NCBI GenBank assembly: GCA_039881145.1
Contig: JAYKKI010000009.1
Coordinates: 10,046,001-10,110,000 of the forward strand
Reading direction: 5' to 3'
Length of the DNA stretch: 64,000 nt
DNA from: Druceiella hillmani
Taxonomy: Eukaryota; Arthropoda; Insecta; Lepidoptera; Hepialidae
A model generated the notes under the pieces. It had not been told where the DNA came from. It worked only from the letters and a program-made list of their open reading frames with translations, and did not search any database. The position numbers were made by a program, and so were the translations under genes. Shown piece after piece: positions 12,314 to 25,030 of the stretch. Positions within the stretch are counted from its first letter, which is position 1. Each line of letters begins with the position of its first letter.

Positions 12314-12639
12314 TATATAAATATTAAATGTTCTTTCGAAAATTATTCGCTAGGACTTTCAAATGCCGTGGCTATTATATACGCATTAAAAAGGGGCTAC
12401 AGCAATGTTTGCATTTGTAAATATTTATTTATTTTATAAATTTTTTGGTTATTAATTTGTAAGAATTCACATAAACTAAAAACGATCTTGTTGACGATGG
12501 TTCGATATACCATATTTGCTTACCTGCATTATTACGTACGTCGATAAAAGTCACATAGTAATGTGAATATCCCGTCACGGTGCGTCACATCATATCTCGT
12601 TCTCAAGTTATATCAGTTAAAATAATAATATTTTTCGAA

Positions 12640-13268
12640 TTAACGTATATAAATACGTTAAAAGTTATGTCAAATAAGATATGTTTACTAAATTTTCTAA
12701 AGTTAAGTAAATTGATTTTCTACCGTTGCCGTAGGGCTTTCTAAGTTGGATTGATGTTTGTTATGGCCTTGCTGGTTGTATAAATTTAATAAAAGTTTCA
12801 AAGCCAGTAAACAAACGTTAAGTATTTTAAATTTATTTTTGCAAAATGTCCGCTAGCTTTTGTCTAAAATCGCGTCATTAATTATTTATAGTACTCAGAA
12901 TACGATTAATTGTTCCACCTACGTTCTGGTTATAATCAAAGGTACTAATGCTTATTAGGGAGATTGAATACAAAATTAGGTTTTCAATATGATATTCTGA
13001 ACTACGGGATTCTAAATTATGAAGCATGGTCTGTAAAATACGAACAAATCAGCTAAAAATGGTCAATAGCTTACTTCACTGCATTAGACCTGCTTGGATA
13101 TTGAGTAGTCAGGCGGAAACCAGACTTCTCCGTAAGTCCGTAACACTAATTCCAAAACAAACCCCCAATTCGACGTCCGACTAATGGTTAACACAAGAAC
13201 AACTATGAGTTCACGCAGTTTAAACTCTAAACTAAAACAAATTCGGATGAAATTTCTATTAGGAACAA
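12640..13268. other. Conserved terminal island, copy A
   Basis: Very similar to 63372-64000 with only scattered substitutions, directly after a stretch (12541-12630) where I count 15 differences in 90 bases. It contains words with more G+C than usual around 13080-13200 and the short ORF at 13059-13184. Its right limit is set by the end of copy B in the window, not by a visible edge. It may be a regulatory element, a noncoding exon or a conversion tract. Confidence 0.4.
13059..13184 (+). other. Short ORF of 41 codons in a conserved island, doubtful
   Basis: An ATG at 13059 opens a 41-residue frame ending TAA at 13182-13184, rich in Leu, Ser, Thr and Arg. Copy B keeps the frame at 63791-63916 with one difference, which changes Pro to Ser. 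I recognise no family. Its base composition is less A+T-rich than the surroundings, but one amino-acid change in one nucleotide change gives no sign of protein-level selection. I list it as a candidate only. Confidence 0.12.
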
Positions 13269-14439
13269 GAGAAAAACCTCAAAAAGGGACATGGTAAGAA
13301 ATGTTATTACAATTAGATATAAATCAATACCTAAACTTTTATTAATTCTTAAATTATCTTAAATTTGTTATACCTCTTAAAATTTACGGTGTAGGTCAAA
13401 GTAACTTACACAAATGAAAAATACTTTTAAATTACTTCGGAAAATATGGAAATGTATAATAATGAAAAATTACATTAAGAATAGTAAAAGTTTTCTTACT
13501 GCATTAAGTGCTTGTAATTTAAATGCGATTAAATTCTTTTGTTTCACTACCACAAACCAATGAAATACTATAAGAAAAAATATTATTCAACATTTTGAAT
13601 TAATTTTCCAGGCTGCTGTGTTTACATTTGATTTTAGAAGGCTTTCTTATTTTATTCCTGAGAATGAAAAAAATATTTAACATATAAATGCATTTTGCAT
13701 TGTAATTAAAATCGTCAAGCGTTTTTAGTCAATAAATGAAATAAAATTAAAAAGAACGTAATTGCGTTTATTATAATGGGGATGATAATGATATGAAATG
13801 GGATTAGATTTGTATTAAAATTTGTTCAATTAGTAATCACATGATTCAGTCATACTACCCTGAGTTACGTAATTCGCATAATGATGAAATCAGTTTTATG
13901 ATTCTATAATTCGACAAAATGTCTCCAATATTTCATCAATTTTGAGAGGTGATCTATATTTTTCCACACATTGTTAATAGCCAGAACGGCGAACAAAATT
14001 ATTTTATGTTCACCGACGCCCTAATCAGTGTTTACTATAAAATATTAAATGCTATGTATTTCATCCGATTTTGCTAGGGTTTTTCTATATTTTTATCGCT
14101 AAATATTCGCAACAAATTTGTACAGTTGAGCTCGAAATGTATTGTCCCAAATATCAGTTTATAATTTTTTATTATCGCTTCACCTTAAGATTACTCTCAC
14201 ATCATATTTTTCCCAATTATATTAATTTACTTATTTCTGCTAGTACATTTTTTCCTTATCCTAATACATTTTTTTATATTTTCTATTGCCTACAAAGAAA
14301 CGGAAAAATCTACATGCTGGAGAGTGTCTCTCACTCTATTTAAGAAAAAATATCATCCATTGACTTGCAAACTCCATAAATAATAAGACCATATACTTTA
14401 CATATATCATATCTACAATTTGAAACATTTATTTTTGCT

Positions 14440-14610
14440 ATCTTTCCACTCTCTAGAAGCAAAATGTATCGGAACTCTGAAGTTTTCCGCAGTATTTAAC
14501 AGCTCAACCGTCTGATCGCGGCCTCACCAGAATGCGATTTGTTCGAGTGAAAGAAAATTAGTCGAAATGTGTCCTCGTTATCTTTTTAATTCTTGTTTGT
14601 TCTCGTATGC
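14440..14610. other. Less A+T-rich island
   Basis: The stretch around 14505-14580 (ccgtctgatcgcggcctcac and following) stands out in composition from its surroundings. No ORF, repeat ends or hairpin explains it. It is a candidate conserved noncoding element or an old repeat. Confidence 0.25.
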
Positions 14611-15778
14611 AGGTTTTACCAATAAATTAAAATTTGGTTAAGCCATTAATTTTTTATCGTTACGAATGTTTTACCTGCAAGTATCGATAAATTTGTGTGT
14701 AAATAAATAAATATTTCAGGTTAAACGAGCATAAGTCGCTGAAGAGAGAAATAAATGAATAACATATTCCATATTATTTTTGAAAGGAATCAGACCTGAA
14801 ATTTGCAGCTCTATAATCAATTTCACATCTCATTTTCATTCGCAGTTTTCCCTTCCAGTCCCGTATTTTGTGTGAAGGTTTTCAGTGTCTCTTCAATTTT
14901 TGGGTAATTTCTAATAAAGACAGACCTAAAAATATTTTTTCTCAATGGAATTCACTAGCGCGTACGCGCACTCCCTTTTCTGATAATTCTCAAAGTAAAT
15001 CGTTGGTTCCATTTAAAAAAACCATAATCGTGAAATATACACAAGAGCGGTTTAATTTCTATTCGCAAAAAATCTTGTAAAGAAATCAAATACAATTTAA
15101 ACTAAAGAAAATTTGGAAAAAAGTAAAAGAAAATTAATGATTTTTTAAAGAATCATCAGTTCAAGAGCAATTCTTCCCTGACGAATAAATAATTACAAGT
15201 GATTGAAATTAAACTGTTGGAAAATCGACTAGTATTTCCAAAACATTTCTTCAGATATACCAAGTTTATAAATTACTTTTGAACTTTCTTCAATCTCTCA
15301 TAGAAACTTTATAAAGCTCAGACAACTACATTCATATAAAATTTACTCCAGTATTTTAGGCAGAGTCTGTACAATCGATATCGATGTTCTCTGGGTAGCT
15401 CAGTAATACATAAAGAAATCCCACAGTTGCAAGAAAACATGTATTAGGTGTTCTTTAATTCTTTATGACTATCAGTCATTACTGACCTGAATCGATATAA
15501 AATGTTTCGATGGCAAATAACCATTTAAAAAAATTAATTAAAAACAATTTTCTTAGATACATACATATATATTAACTGTACCCACACGTTTAATAAAACG
15601 CGCTGCGGGCACGATCAACATATTTATTTTATTTTAATTCATACTTAACATCCGCTAAAAGAGAACAATAGGTTATTCGTCACGTCCTTCGAATTAGAAT
15701 AATATACTGTACGTAATTTTTCTTTATCTAAATTGTGCTTCCAGCAATGACAACTTGAAGTTTTGAATTATGATTTTA

Positions 15779-15807
15779 GGAAAGACTCTTTATAGGGAAG
15801 TCTTTCC
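15779..15807. repeat. Perfect hairpin, 9-bp arms
   Basis: GGAAAGACT at 15779-15787 pairs with AGTCTTTCC at 15799-15807 around an 11-base loop. Confidence 0.9.
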
Positions 15808-16056
15808 AATTATTTATCATTGAAACTGGAAAATATATGAGTAAAATATTTAATTATATCTAGGTGCAATCCAATGGGATGAAAAGACAATTTGGTAATA
15901 ATTGCTTTATTTTGTATAAAATAACTAACAAAGTAATAAACACTTCGGCTTGTATCATATTAGATAGAATATGTCAATCTATACCTATAAATTTTGCACT
16001 AATGAAGATCTAGTGTGTATACACGCTAAAAGGAAAGCTCTTTAAGATAATTTATA

Positions 16057-16108
16057 TACACAGCATATTAAATCACAAACATATTAATATTACACAGCAT
16101 ATTAAATC
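16057..16108. repeat. Direct repeat of 18 bp
   Basis: TACACAGCATATTAAATC occurs at 16057-16074 and again at 16091-16108, 34 bases apart. The intervening sequence is not repeated. Confidence 0.9.
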
Positions 16109-18520
16109 GACATTATTTTCACATGTTGAGACATCGATGCGGATGAGGTAAATTTTAAGTAAATGGAATATTTAGTTTGGAGTTCAAACGCATTTTTAGG
16201 TCTTTATCATATAAAACGTCTTTTGAATTGGTCTTAATTTTTATCAAAATATTTTATGTCACATGTTGTTTAAGTTTAAATAGTAAATGCCACAATGTAG
16301 GTTTTAAAATATATATATTTTTTTACTCGTGTTTTCTTATTATACAATTTTTCTTAAATAATTAATTTTATATAATAATCATTTCATGATATAAATATTT
16401 AAAAGTCTGTTGAATTGATTGGAATCGCTACAAAAATAAATAAAGCTGATGATTAAATGTGTTCAAAAGATATAAATTAAACACTTTTTCATCTATTCCT
16501 ACTGATTTTCCATGTATTATTTTTCGCTGTTTAAGAACAAATTTCATGCCCTGTTAATTTGGGAAAACTCGATTTTGGACCTAATTATTTCCTGTGCTCG
16601 CCTAGTTATCACCTTTTAGTAATTTTATATATCTAGAAACAAATTGCATATAAATTTCTTGCTTACTCGATATTATTTAAAAATATACTAAAGTGTAATT
16701 TATTTGTTACAAGTTAAAATAAGTTTTCTTGAATTTCTCATTCTATCAAATCCGTTGGAGCGTTATTAAATATTTTAAAGGTATTTATCATAAACTAAGT
16801 CCTGTTGTTGAGTCTTTTTAACTGTATATATTAATTAATAAATAAAAGCAAACAAAACCAATTAAAACTTACCAATCACACATTCCAAAACCACCTAAGT
16901 TTTTCTCTCTAATACATAAAGATGAAATACAGTGATGATTCGTAATGATCACCAAAATAAATCGATCCTCCCATGCCGTCCTGATAGAGTTTCGTATATA
17001 TGAAACGTAAAAATAGAGGCTGGAGCAAAACCCCGTACATTTAAAAAAATGTTTGGTAATTTCAAGTAAATTTTAATTGACATATAAATCGTATGAAACT
17101 TAATTTAAAATAAATAAAAAGTTTCTTGTATACTATTTATTAAAAAAAATCTGGTAGCTCAACCCAAAAGAACGTAAAATATCTGTAAAATATATAGCCG
17201 AAAAAAATAATGAAAAAAATGTCATATGAAGCCGTAAAGTGATTCCCTTTGAAATTTTCCTCAAATTCTAAATTCATACAAACCGACAAAGTTGCAATAT
17301 CTCAATAAAATACCACACGATCGATAACATTTTCATTAGTAACATAAATTAAGGGCCCATCACTGGTTTGCCGTAATATAATTCAACGGAAATGCTACCC
17401 ATAGATATCTATATACATACATCTTCATATCGATGACGATATCAATATCTTCGATACTACTAATTTTTCATTAAAGAAAAAGATACAATTTCCTATTAGT
17501 AATATTTCGGACATTTGTATAACCATACAATGCGGTATATAATTCGGATTAGCCGCCAAAATTAAAGTTTAAGCTATTTAAATTCATACCTAAATGGATA
17601 TCCTATAGGTTATTTTGATTTTAATTCAAGGCTCAGTCGTTGTTTTACATATCGTTCACATTATTTAACTTTGGACGTACCTTACGCCAAAGTAAATCTA
17701 GTTATCTAGTTAATAGAATTATGCAAAAACTATTGATGTAACGGATGTAAAACTAAGTATGATAGCTTATAGTTTCCAATTTGCCATAGACCGTATAGTT
17801 CATATGTTGTATAATTGTTGATATATAATTAATAACACCACCATAGTCAAAAGAAAAGTTGCCTAAGTGCTTTCGGGACAAATGCTGGTAAAAAAATATT
17901 ACAGGCACGTTATCATTATGAATAAGGGAAGTATAGGTGTAAAAATATACATAGAAAGGTCTGGAATAGCATGTATATAGAAGTTGTCATAAATTACCCG
18001 TTGCAACAGTTTTGAAGCTATAAGAGAGATGAAGTTTATTAAATACTTGCCATAAATTATTTTTTAAGCATTTATGTACCTAAAATTTACCCTCTATTTA
18101 ACGTGAAATTAAGAGGTTTTTAGAGGCGGAAATGAGCACGCTTAGAGCTGGAATATGTTCATGAAATAAATGTTCTATACTATATTAAAACAATACATAA
18201 TAAAACACCTTAATTGTACCGTTAGGAAATCAGGGTGGAGCCGTAGTACATTCATATGAAACCGTACTTTGTTCCATGCCGTTTAATGGTGAATAAACTT
18301 TCAACTAATAAGATTTTCTCAAGGAATAAGAATTTCTAATGTGCATTGATCTTGGATACGTTGAATTAAAAAATTCCGGAAGTAACCAATCATCATCATC
18401 ATTCAATTATTTCGATTTTCAATTGTAATCATATATAAATATAATAAAAAAAATATAATATTTGAGGTGGAAATTTCTATACCGACATGCTAATATTAAC
18501 AGTATATCTGCAACTATGAG

Positions 18521-18524
<4 letters not shown>

Positions 18525-18559
<35 letters not shown>

Positions 18560-18600
18560 TAGTTTGGCCAGAAAGTTTATACCATTATATATATATATAG
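18525..18600. repeat. Two short (TA)n arrays
   Basis: TA alternation at 18525-18553 and again near 18583-18599, separated by a unique stretch of about 30 bases. Confidence 0.9.
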
Positions 18601-20650
18601 TGGAATTTATTCTGGATATTGAAATCGTAATTGGTAATGAATGTGGTTAAAAATTTGAGTCAAAAGACAAAATCATTAGGAGAAACGTTACTTTGTAACC
18701 TACCAATCAATGCCATGTCAAATATATTTTTCTCTTTACACTCGTTAACTGTGGCTTTAATGCTGAACACAACAAGCTAATCAGTATGTTCTTTGTTCAA
18801 AAAGATATTAATATTTGAATTGTTGTTATGGTCCTTTGATATAAATGAACTAGATTAATTACAGCTGTTTGCTAGACTCTTAGCAAAAATTCGTAAGACA
18901 ATTTTACGATTCTTAAATAAGTCTGTTCGAATACTCATATCGCGTAAGTTATTCAGGCGATTGACATAAGCTAACCTTCAGTTAAAAATAAAAAATAATG
19001 GAAATGTTTTTGTAGGAACTCAATTTTTTTGTTGAGTAAAATAATGTGTATTTTAACTGAAATTCAATATTAAACCCTTAACAAATACATTTTACTATAA
19101 AAACTTTTATGTATAAACACGAAGAGATATAGATTTTAAATTTTATCTACTATTAAAAGAAAACCAAAATGTGAGAAAAGAAAATATGGGGGGAAAATTA
19201 CTGGACAGGAAAATATTCGAATAACGAAAAAGAATATTTTTTTTATTCATTCCGAAAAAAATGTAGTTTCCTTTTCTTTTGTGTGTAGGATTTAATTAGT
19301 TAACCTCAGTCCATTAAAAATAGTTGAAGGGTAATAATATATTATAAAATATGTATAGCTCTGCAACATTTAAGCAGAAAGAAAACATTCAAAATAACTT
19401 TACAGATAAAATATCAAATTGATATTAAAATGTACTAAACTCAACAAAGGTATTTAAAATCACCTACAATTGTAGATCGATGAATTTGAGGAAAATACAG
19501 TTTTTATTCGACCCCAAGAATCAAAACAATTTGTAATTTAGTAATGGGTATGTCTGAATTACCAAATATATATTAAAAATTCCTATGAAGTTAAAACCAC
19601 GTAGAACATTTTTTTCAAACATGTGCGCTCTTATCGGAGTTTAAGTGCCTAATCCAGCAGTAAAGAAAAAATAAAACTGGATCTCAATCAATAGATAAAA
19701 AAAAATTAAATGGAATGGATATTTTAGAAAAATATTTTCCGATAAAAAAACATATAAGGATGACAGCATATAAAAGAGTATGGGATCAAGAGTGAGATTA
19801 AAATATAATGAAAATATTTTTGATATATTTTATCACTTTGAAAAATCAAACAATAAATGAGTTATAAAAAAAAATGTGTACAGTTGCCCACAAAGACTCT
19901 TTTCCTGACATATCGATATCAAGTACCATGATTATAACAGTTTTATTTTAGTATTAATTTAGGGTATAAAAAGTAACAGGTTAATATTTCAGTGCCGAAA
20001 TTGTAAAATATATTTATGGAATTATTATAGTGTTTTTTTCTCAGAACTCGTTCAATGTAAAAATCTGATATTCAGTATTGAATGACTGCGAACTACATAG
20101 TAGTTGTAATGAAATCAACAACAGCGCTCGTGCCTGCAAAAATGGAAAGATCGAAAGCCACTTGCCAAATTTTGAAGGAGATAATGTAATTTACTAACGC
20201 ATATTGTTATTTTTGTTTTTGGAACAAGTTAAGATTAACAATAATATGAATTTTACTGATGTTTTAGGTCAAAAAATGTTTAGGAAAACGACGTATTTAA
20301 AAAGAAATAACGCACTGTGGCGATTATTTTATTAATAATAACTGTTTTATTAAAAAAACTGTTTACATTGAACATCTCCTTTTTTTCTGTTACTAAATTC
20401 CTTTTAGGTGTTTTCACTTTATACTTATAATAAGATGCTACATACCTACCATATATATAAAAGGTGATATTAAAAATTAGATAGGGGAAAAATAAGATTT
20501 TACTAAGTATTAAAAAAATGACATCTCCTTCATTACATGGTAATAAAATAACGTTCAATACGATCACCCTTAAAAGTTAAATTTTAAATAATTAGTTCAT
20601 AATAATCACAAATTAATAACTGGTAACAAATACGTTTAAGCAACTATGAG

Positions 20651-20654
<4 letters not shown>
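18601..20654. other. Noncoding stretch, no gene seen
   Basis: A+T-rich sequence with many A and T runs. The longest open frame (20280-20567, minus strand, 95 codons) is made of Phe, Ile, Leu, Asn and Lys codons expected by chance and has no recognisable motif. Confidence 0.6.
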
Positions 20655-20700
<46 letters not shown>

Positions 20701-20732
20701 CATACATACATACATATATATATACATATATA
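20655..20732. repeat. (TA)n then (CATA)n compound microsatellite
   Basis: Pure TA alternation passes into catacatacatacata and back into TA. The CATA part probably grew from a TA array by point change and slippage. Confidence 0.95.
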
Positions 20733-21890
20733 AGAACATTTGACCAGAATTTCAGTCGCTGTCGCAATTTTTCGTTATTTTTAAATAATTAGTGTAAAAA
20801 TCGACGAGCCTTGAAATTTGCGGCCGGTAGAAGTCGCTGATGTCACGCACCCAGCCAATAAGGACATAGGAATAAGTTAAAAAATTTTGATTAGGCCATT
20901 TTTACAAATATTTTTATTTGTATCAAAACCAAATATGTGAGTGTTATGTAAGAGCTAGAGGAATTTTCAAAAATACTAAACATTTTTTAAATAAAACTAT
21001 TGAATTCTTCATATTAAAATGTTTTCCCTCTATCTCATATAATAAAATTAAAAACAAGGAAAGAAATCTTGTTTCACGTTTAATATTTAATTAAGAATTA
21101 CTAACTTAGAATTGTTTTCCGGAAGAGATCAACATAGATTGGTTTTTGCTCAAGGTATTTTATTCTTACCTTGTGGGTACAACATAATTAAAAAAAATTA
21201 ATCCAATTTTTGTATTCAACTTCAATTAATGTGACATTATTTTCACCACCATCAAAACAAAAGTAAGTTCTAATTTGTTAAGACAAACGTGAACTGGATA
21301 CACCCATCATAATTTAATCATATTTTTCTACAAACTTGTTTATATTTAACTTTCGTATGTATAAAGACCTTCAGCTATTAACACTTTTTACTTTATGAGT
21401 AAACATTTAGAAGGAAACTGTACATGAATATTAAATTCGGAAGCAGATTTTTTAATTCCTTTATTTATTATTGATACCAATTGATACATATTGATAAGTT
21501 GAATGTCTTTAATTAAATGAACAATATTTGTTTACACAGTTTCTTTATTTACACTATATTTATTAAAAAATATACATTAGCAAGAATGATTGGTATTGAA
21601 AACGAATGTGTTGGAGAACTATCGTCCTTCATGGAAATTGAAATAATAAAATCTAGATAACCTTTCAATACCAAATATTAAGACCAGTCATATGTTTAAA
21701 ATTTTCTATTAGAAAAAATATTCAACTATAATAGAAATGTTTGTCATTTGTTGAAAAGTTTATGAAGAAACAATGTTTCACATACATTTAGATTAAAAAA
21801 ATTTGATATTTACATATTCGCTTCGTGTTTATAATTCTCATAGATTTACAAGCATATAAGAAATAAATCTCAGCGTTACAGCAGCAAACG
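20733..21890. other. Noncoding stretch, no gene seen
   Basis: A short piece near 20795-20865 (cgacgagcct ... gcggccggtag ... cacgcacccagcc) is less A+T-rich than the rest and may be a repeat fragment. Otherwise I see only A+T-rich sequence. Confidence 0.55.
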
Positions 21891-21892
21891 TG

Positions 21893-21984
<92 letters not shown>

Positions 21985-22005
21985 GTTTATATATATATAT
22001 ATATA
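21891..22005. repeat. (TA)n microsatellite with CA interruptions
   Basis: Three TA blocks are separated by tacacatacat and cacatatgttt. Six-frame reading gives long Tyr-Ile runs, which are an artefact of the repeat. Confidence 0.95.
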
Positions 22006-22179
22006 AGTATTGCGAAACAACTTAAAATACTCTTCGAATCAAATTAAAATAACTAATACTAATTTCCGGAAATTAATTCTTTTGACCAATTTTGAAATTC
22101 AACTTAAACCCATTAGTGTAAATCAACCATCACCTAAATTCCAAATGTAACTAAATTAAATACAAAGAGAAATCTCTCA

Positions 22180-22500
22180 CAAAGTCTGCGCCGTGGTTTT
22201 GCAGTACCGCCCCCTGTATCCATAATCGCTCATTCTACTAAATAAATAACAAAATAAATTAATTAATGAATACATCGCCCTCGCTAAGCGCTATTTAGTC
22301 GAGTGTGACCGCCGCGTTTAATGCCATCGGCCATAAATTGCCACTCCGTCAGAGAACGCTCCTATTAGCCTGGGCCCGCGATCTCGGGACACCGGAGGAT
22401 ACATACAAATATCCTCTTTTACCCTCATATTTACCTGAACGTAACATCACGATATGCAAGTAATACCTAACCAGCCATAAGGGTGCACAGGCTGATTACA
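22180..22500. other. Candidate conserved noncoding (enhancer-like) element
   Basis: This is the clearest composition outlier in the central region. It holds clustered homeodomain-type cores (aaattaattaatgaa, about 22257-22270), ggccataaa at 22329-22337 whose complement TTTATGGCC resembles a posterior-Hox or caudal-type site, and G+C-rich words (gcctgggcccgcgatctcgg) near 22367-22386. A perfect 7-bp inverted repeat GAGGATA/TATCCTC lies at 22395-22416. No frame stays open through it. The same ggccataaa word occurs in the near-identical island at 5907. Confidence 0.4.
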
Positions 22501-22819
22501 AATTTGGTTTGTTTTCTTTTATAGGTTTCACCACTAAGTCACACCATGCCATTTTAAGGTATTAACTTCCATAATAATTGCATAACTTAAAAACGAATTT
22601 TAGAAGTTAGATGGAATTAAAATAAATTTATGGTTAAACTCCACTATACTTCAATTGTGGGGTAAAGGTTGGAAATAATTTTGATTTTGAATGCATATAA
22701 CGGATCTGTACTTCGATAATATCAATCGGACTCTATAGGCCAAACCAGTACATGATTTTAAAATGACGTCGGTCCAATAAAAACAAAAAAAAACAATTCT
22801 CATCATTATACTTTTTTAA

Positions 22820-22820
<1 letters not shown>

Positions 22821-22870
<50 letters not shown>

Positions 22871-22925
22871 TATATACACACATATATATGTATGTGTGTG
22901 TATCGTATATACATATATATGTATA
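22821..22925. repeat. Compound TA/CA/TG microsatellite
   Basis: Pure TA passes into cacaca and gtgtgtgt words, then tatcgtatatac and atatatgtatatcg. CA on the left and TG on the right make the array internally complementary. Confidence 0.95.
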
Positions 22926-24829
22926 TCGTTTTACACGGCTGTTCATTTAATAGGGCCAAAAAAGGTATGATGAACTAAAATGGTTTGCAATACTATAAGT
23001 CTCGCAATGAAACACACATACGATATTAGTAATAAACATTTAAATTGCTCTGAAAAATTCACTAGACGAAATTTATGATAATCACAGTAACAAGAGCAAT
23101 AAAAAGCTAAACACATCTTGTAGACCAGAGCTCGTCACTTGTTTTTTGACGTGAAATTGACGCAATTTTTACGTTGTAAAATAATATTTCTACGAGGATA
23201 CTAAACCATAAGATCTGAAATTTCAAACGCTTGCGTCTCCGAAAATAGTGATATTATGACAATTAAATCGGATATTGTTTAATACTCGTAGATTGCGTAG
23301 CATAACATATAAATAAATAAAATTTCCCCGATTTCGTATTCCACAATTTATTAAAGAAGAAACAAATTTGGTCATGAGAAACTAATACCGTCTGACTGAT
23401 GATATTATGCGCAGTATGTTTTATTATAAAAACAATTTTTTAAAACATTAACGCCATACATTACTAATTTGATAAGTTTTATTAAAAATAAATACGGGAG
23501 CAGCACGGTTCTGCTCAAAAAGTTACGGCAAACTTACCACTGTTTCCCTTTAAATTTTTTTTTTCATTTTATTTACCACACAAATGTTTGTTCTGGTTGT
23601 AATTAGAGGACTGATAAAAGCGTGTGCCTTTTGACTAGGTCGGGTAATATTTGAAATGAATTCACTATTGCATATTTTTATTTATCAAAGTCATAAAGTT
23701 ACAAATTTATTATTTTATTCTTTATTTCTTGAAAACCCCATTTACAGGTTTACGATAAATGCTGGGCTTTTGGAAGGACATATGACAAATGGTTATGAAG
23801 CAACAAAGAATAAGACAGTACATACACAGAGCAATTCAGCACAATTCAAATACAAATGCACAGTAATTTAGATAAATATCATTCAGCAATCAGTCGTGAA
23901 CTACCAAGCAAGTCCATGACCACCTTTCAGAAGCGGTTGTTGGTGCAGAAAAATATCTATAAAAATATCTAGACTATTTCGCAATACTGAGTTGAACAAT
24001 AATGTGAGTGTACGAAAGACAGGTGAACACTGTAGAATATTCCCGCGCGCTCTAGACAAGTAAAATAAATAGTAACATCGTCTTCTCCTGTAGTAGCAAG
24101 GAGCATAAAGGACCACCAATCTCAGGATCAAGGTGCTATCAAAGTATTAATTTAATATTTTAAAAAAAAAATGCATGATGAAAAGCAATTTCCGTCGGAG
24201 TTGAAAAGAATTACATCCGACCACAATCGTTATAAAATCTAAGGGAAATACCTAAATAGAATACCCGTACATTTTATAATACAAAACCTATTAAACTTTT
24301 TTAATATTTTTTCTAGCATTAGGATTTAAGTTGCTTCATACGGAGACCAGATGACTGTATTAATTTCAAAAATATTACGGACTAAAAAAATCGAAAATCA
24401 CGGGAATTCTGTGTGACTTCGAAGAACACAAAATACAGATGTGTTATGAAGTTTAGAATCAGGGAAAAAAATAATGAAAATACAAATTTTAAGGAAAATC
24501 TATTCTAAATATACAAATTGTTTTAGAGGCGTAATCAAAATGTGCATTATTATAGTTTAGCAACAAAGCTACGATATCTTTAGAAGATAACATTTTTTAT
24601 AACGTTATATTAAGATCTAAACAAACTAAACGTCATCGAAAAGAGACAATTTAAATTTAAGATGAACCAAATACGTATTCAAAAATTCATTTCAAATCTA
24701 ACCTAGTTTTATTGTTTCCACATATTATTTGGAGAGTAAATATATAATTTCGACAAATTTATAGTTCATTTAATATAAACTCTCATCACAAGGTTCGGTT
24801 GCCACATTTTCCACTATCTAATGCTGCTC
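22926..24829. other. Noncoding stretch, no gene seen
   Basis: Open frames of 71 codons (23656-23871) and 76 codons (23901-24131, minus) have no recognisable motif. Scattered words such as cgggagcagcacggttctgc (about 23496) are less A+T-rich but isolated. Confidence 0.55.
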
Positions 24830-25030
24830 CAACTAAATCGCTTCGGCTGACATTGATTTACAGGTACGATTAGAACGAACGGAGTTTAGCAAAGTACATT
24901 CCGTTGTAACATAATTCATATGTGACACGTATATCGGCAAGTCAATGCCAAGAATATCGACCTCGGTTCCATTAACTAGAGCATTCCCTCTCAACGAGGC
25001 GTTTGTCATGTTGCGTCATGTCTTGCTGAA
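24830..25030. other. Less A+T-rich island, candidate regulatory element
   Basis: The stretch from about 24838 to 25022 carries words such as gtgacacgtatatcggcaag and catgttgcgtcatgtcttgc, far from the surrounding composition. No ORF crosses it and I see no repeat ends. Confidence 0.3.

Larger units (their letters stand above)
1..13268. repeat. Copy A of a large direct duplication
   Basis: This stretch aligns base for base, same orientation, with 49759-64000. Anchors: 1 pairs with 49759, 2401 with 52149, 5701 with 55801, 7801 with 57891, 9901 with 60596 and 13249 with 63981. The window begins inside this copy, so its left edge is not visible; homology is still running when copy B hits the window end, so the right edge is not visible either. 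(TA)n arrays, pseudogene remnant, hairpins and a decayed repeat are shared at matching places, so these predate the split of the two copies. It may be a true segmental or tandem duplication or the second haplotype of one locus. Confidence 0.97.
13269..18524. other. Noncoding stretch, no gene seen
   Basis: Open frames here reach at most 90 codons (14071-14343), lack credible starts and are composed of A+T-driven residues. Besides the entries at 14440, 15779 and 16057 I see only simple A+T-rich sequence. Confidence 0.6.

Noticed and set aside
1..13268. Copy A and B as LTRs or ends of a giant mobile element
   Set aside because: No LTR signals, integrase or reverse-transcriptase frames lie between them, and both copies run off the window.
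14071..14343. 90-codon ORF rich in Phe, Tyr and Ile
   Set aside because: The start is not ATG and the composition is that of translated A+T-rich noncoding DNA.
10651..16108. CRISPR-like or satellite array from short direct repeats
   Set aside because: Repeats come in pairs only, with irregular spacing, in a eukaryotic context.
18387..18402. catcatcatcatt as a reverse-oriented LINE tail
   Set aside because: No G-rich or coding LINE remnant is attached, so it is treated as a chance trinucleotide run.
5690..22500. Assignment to a Hox cluster desert because of TTTATGGCC-type and TAAT-core words
   Set aside because: Such short words are frequent by chance in A+T-rich DNA and no Hox exon is present.
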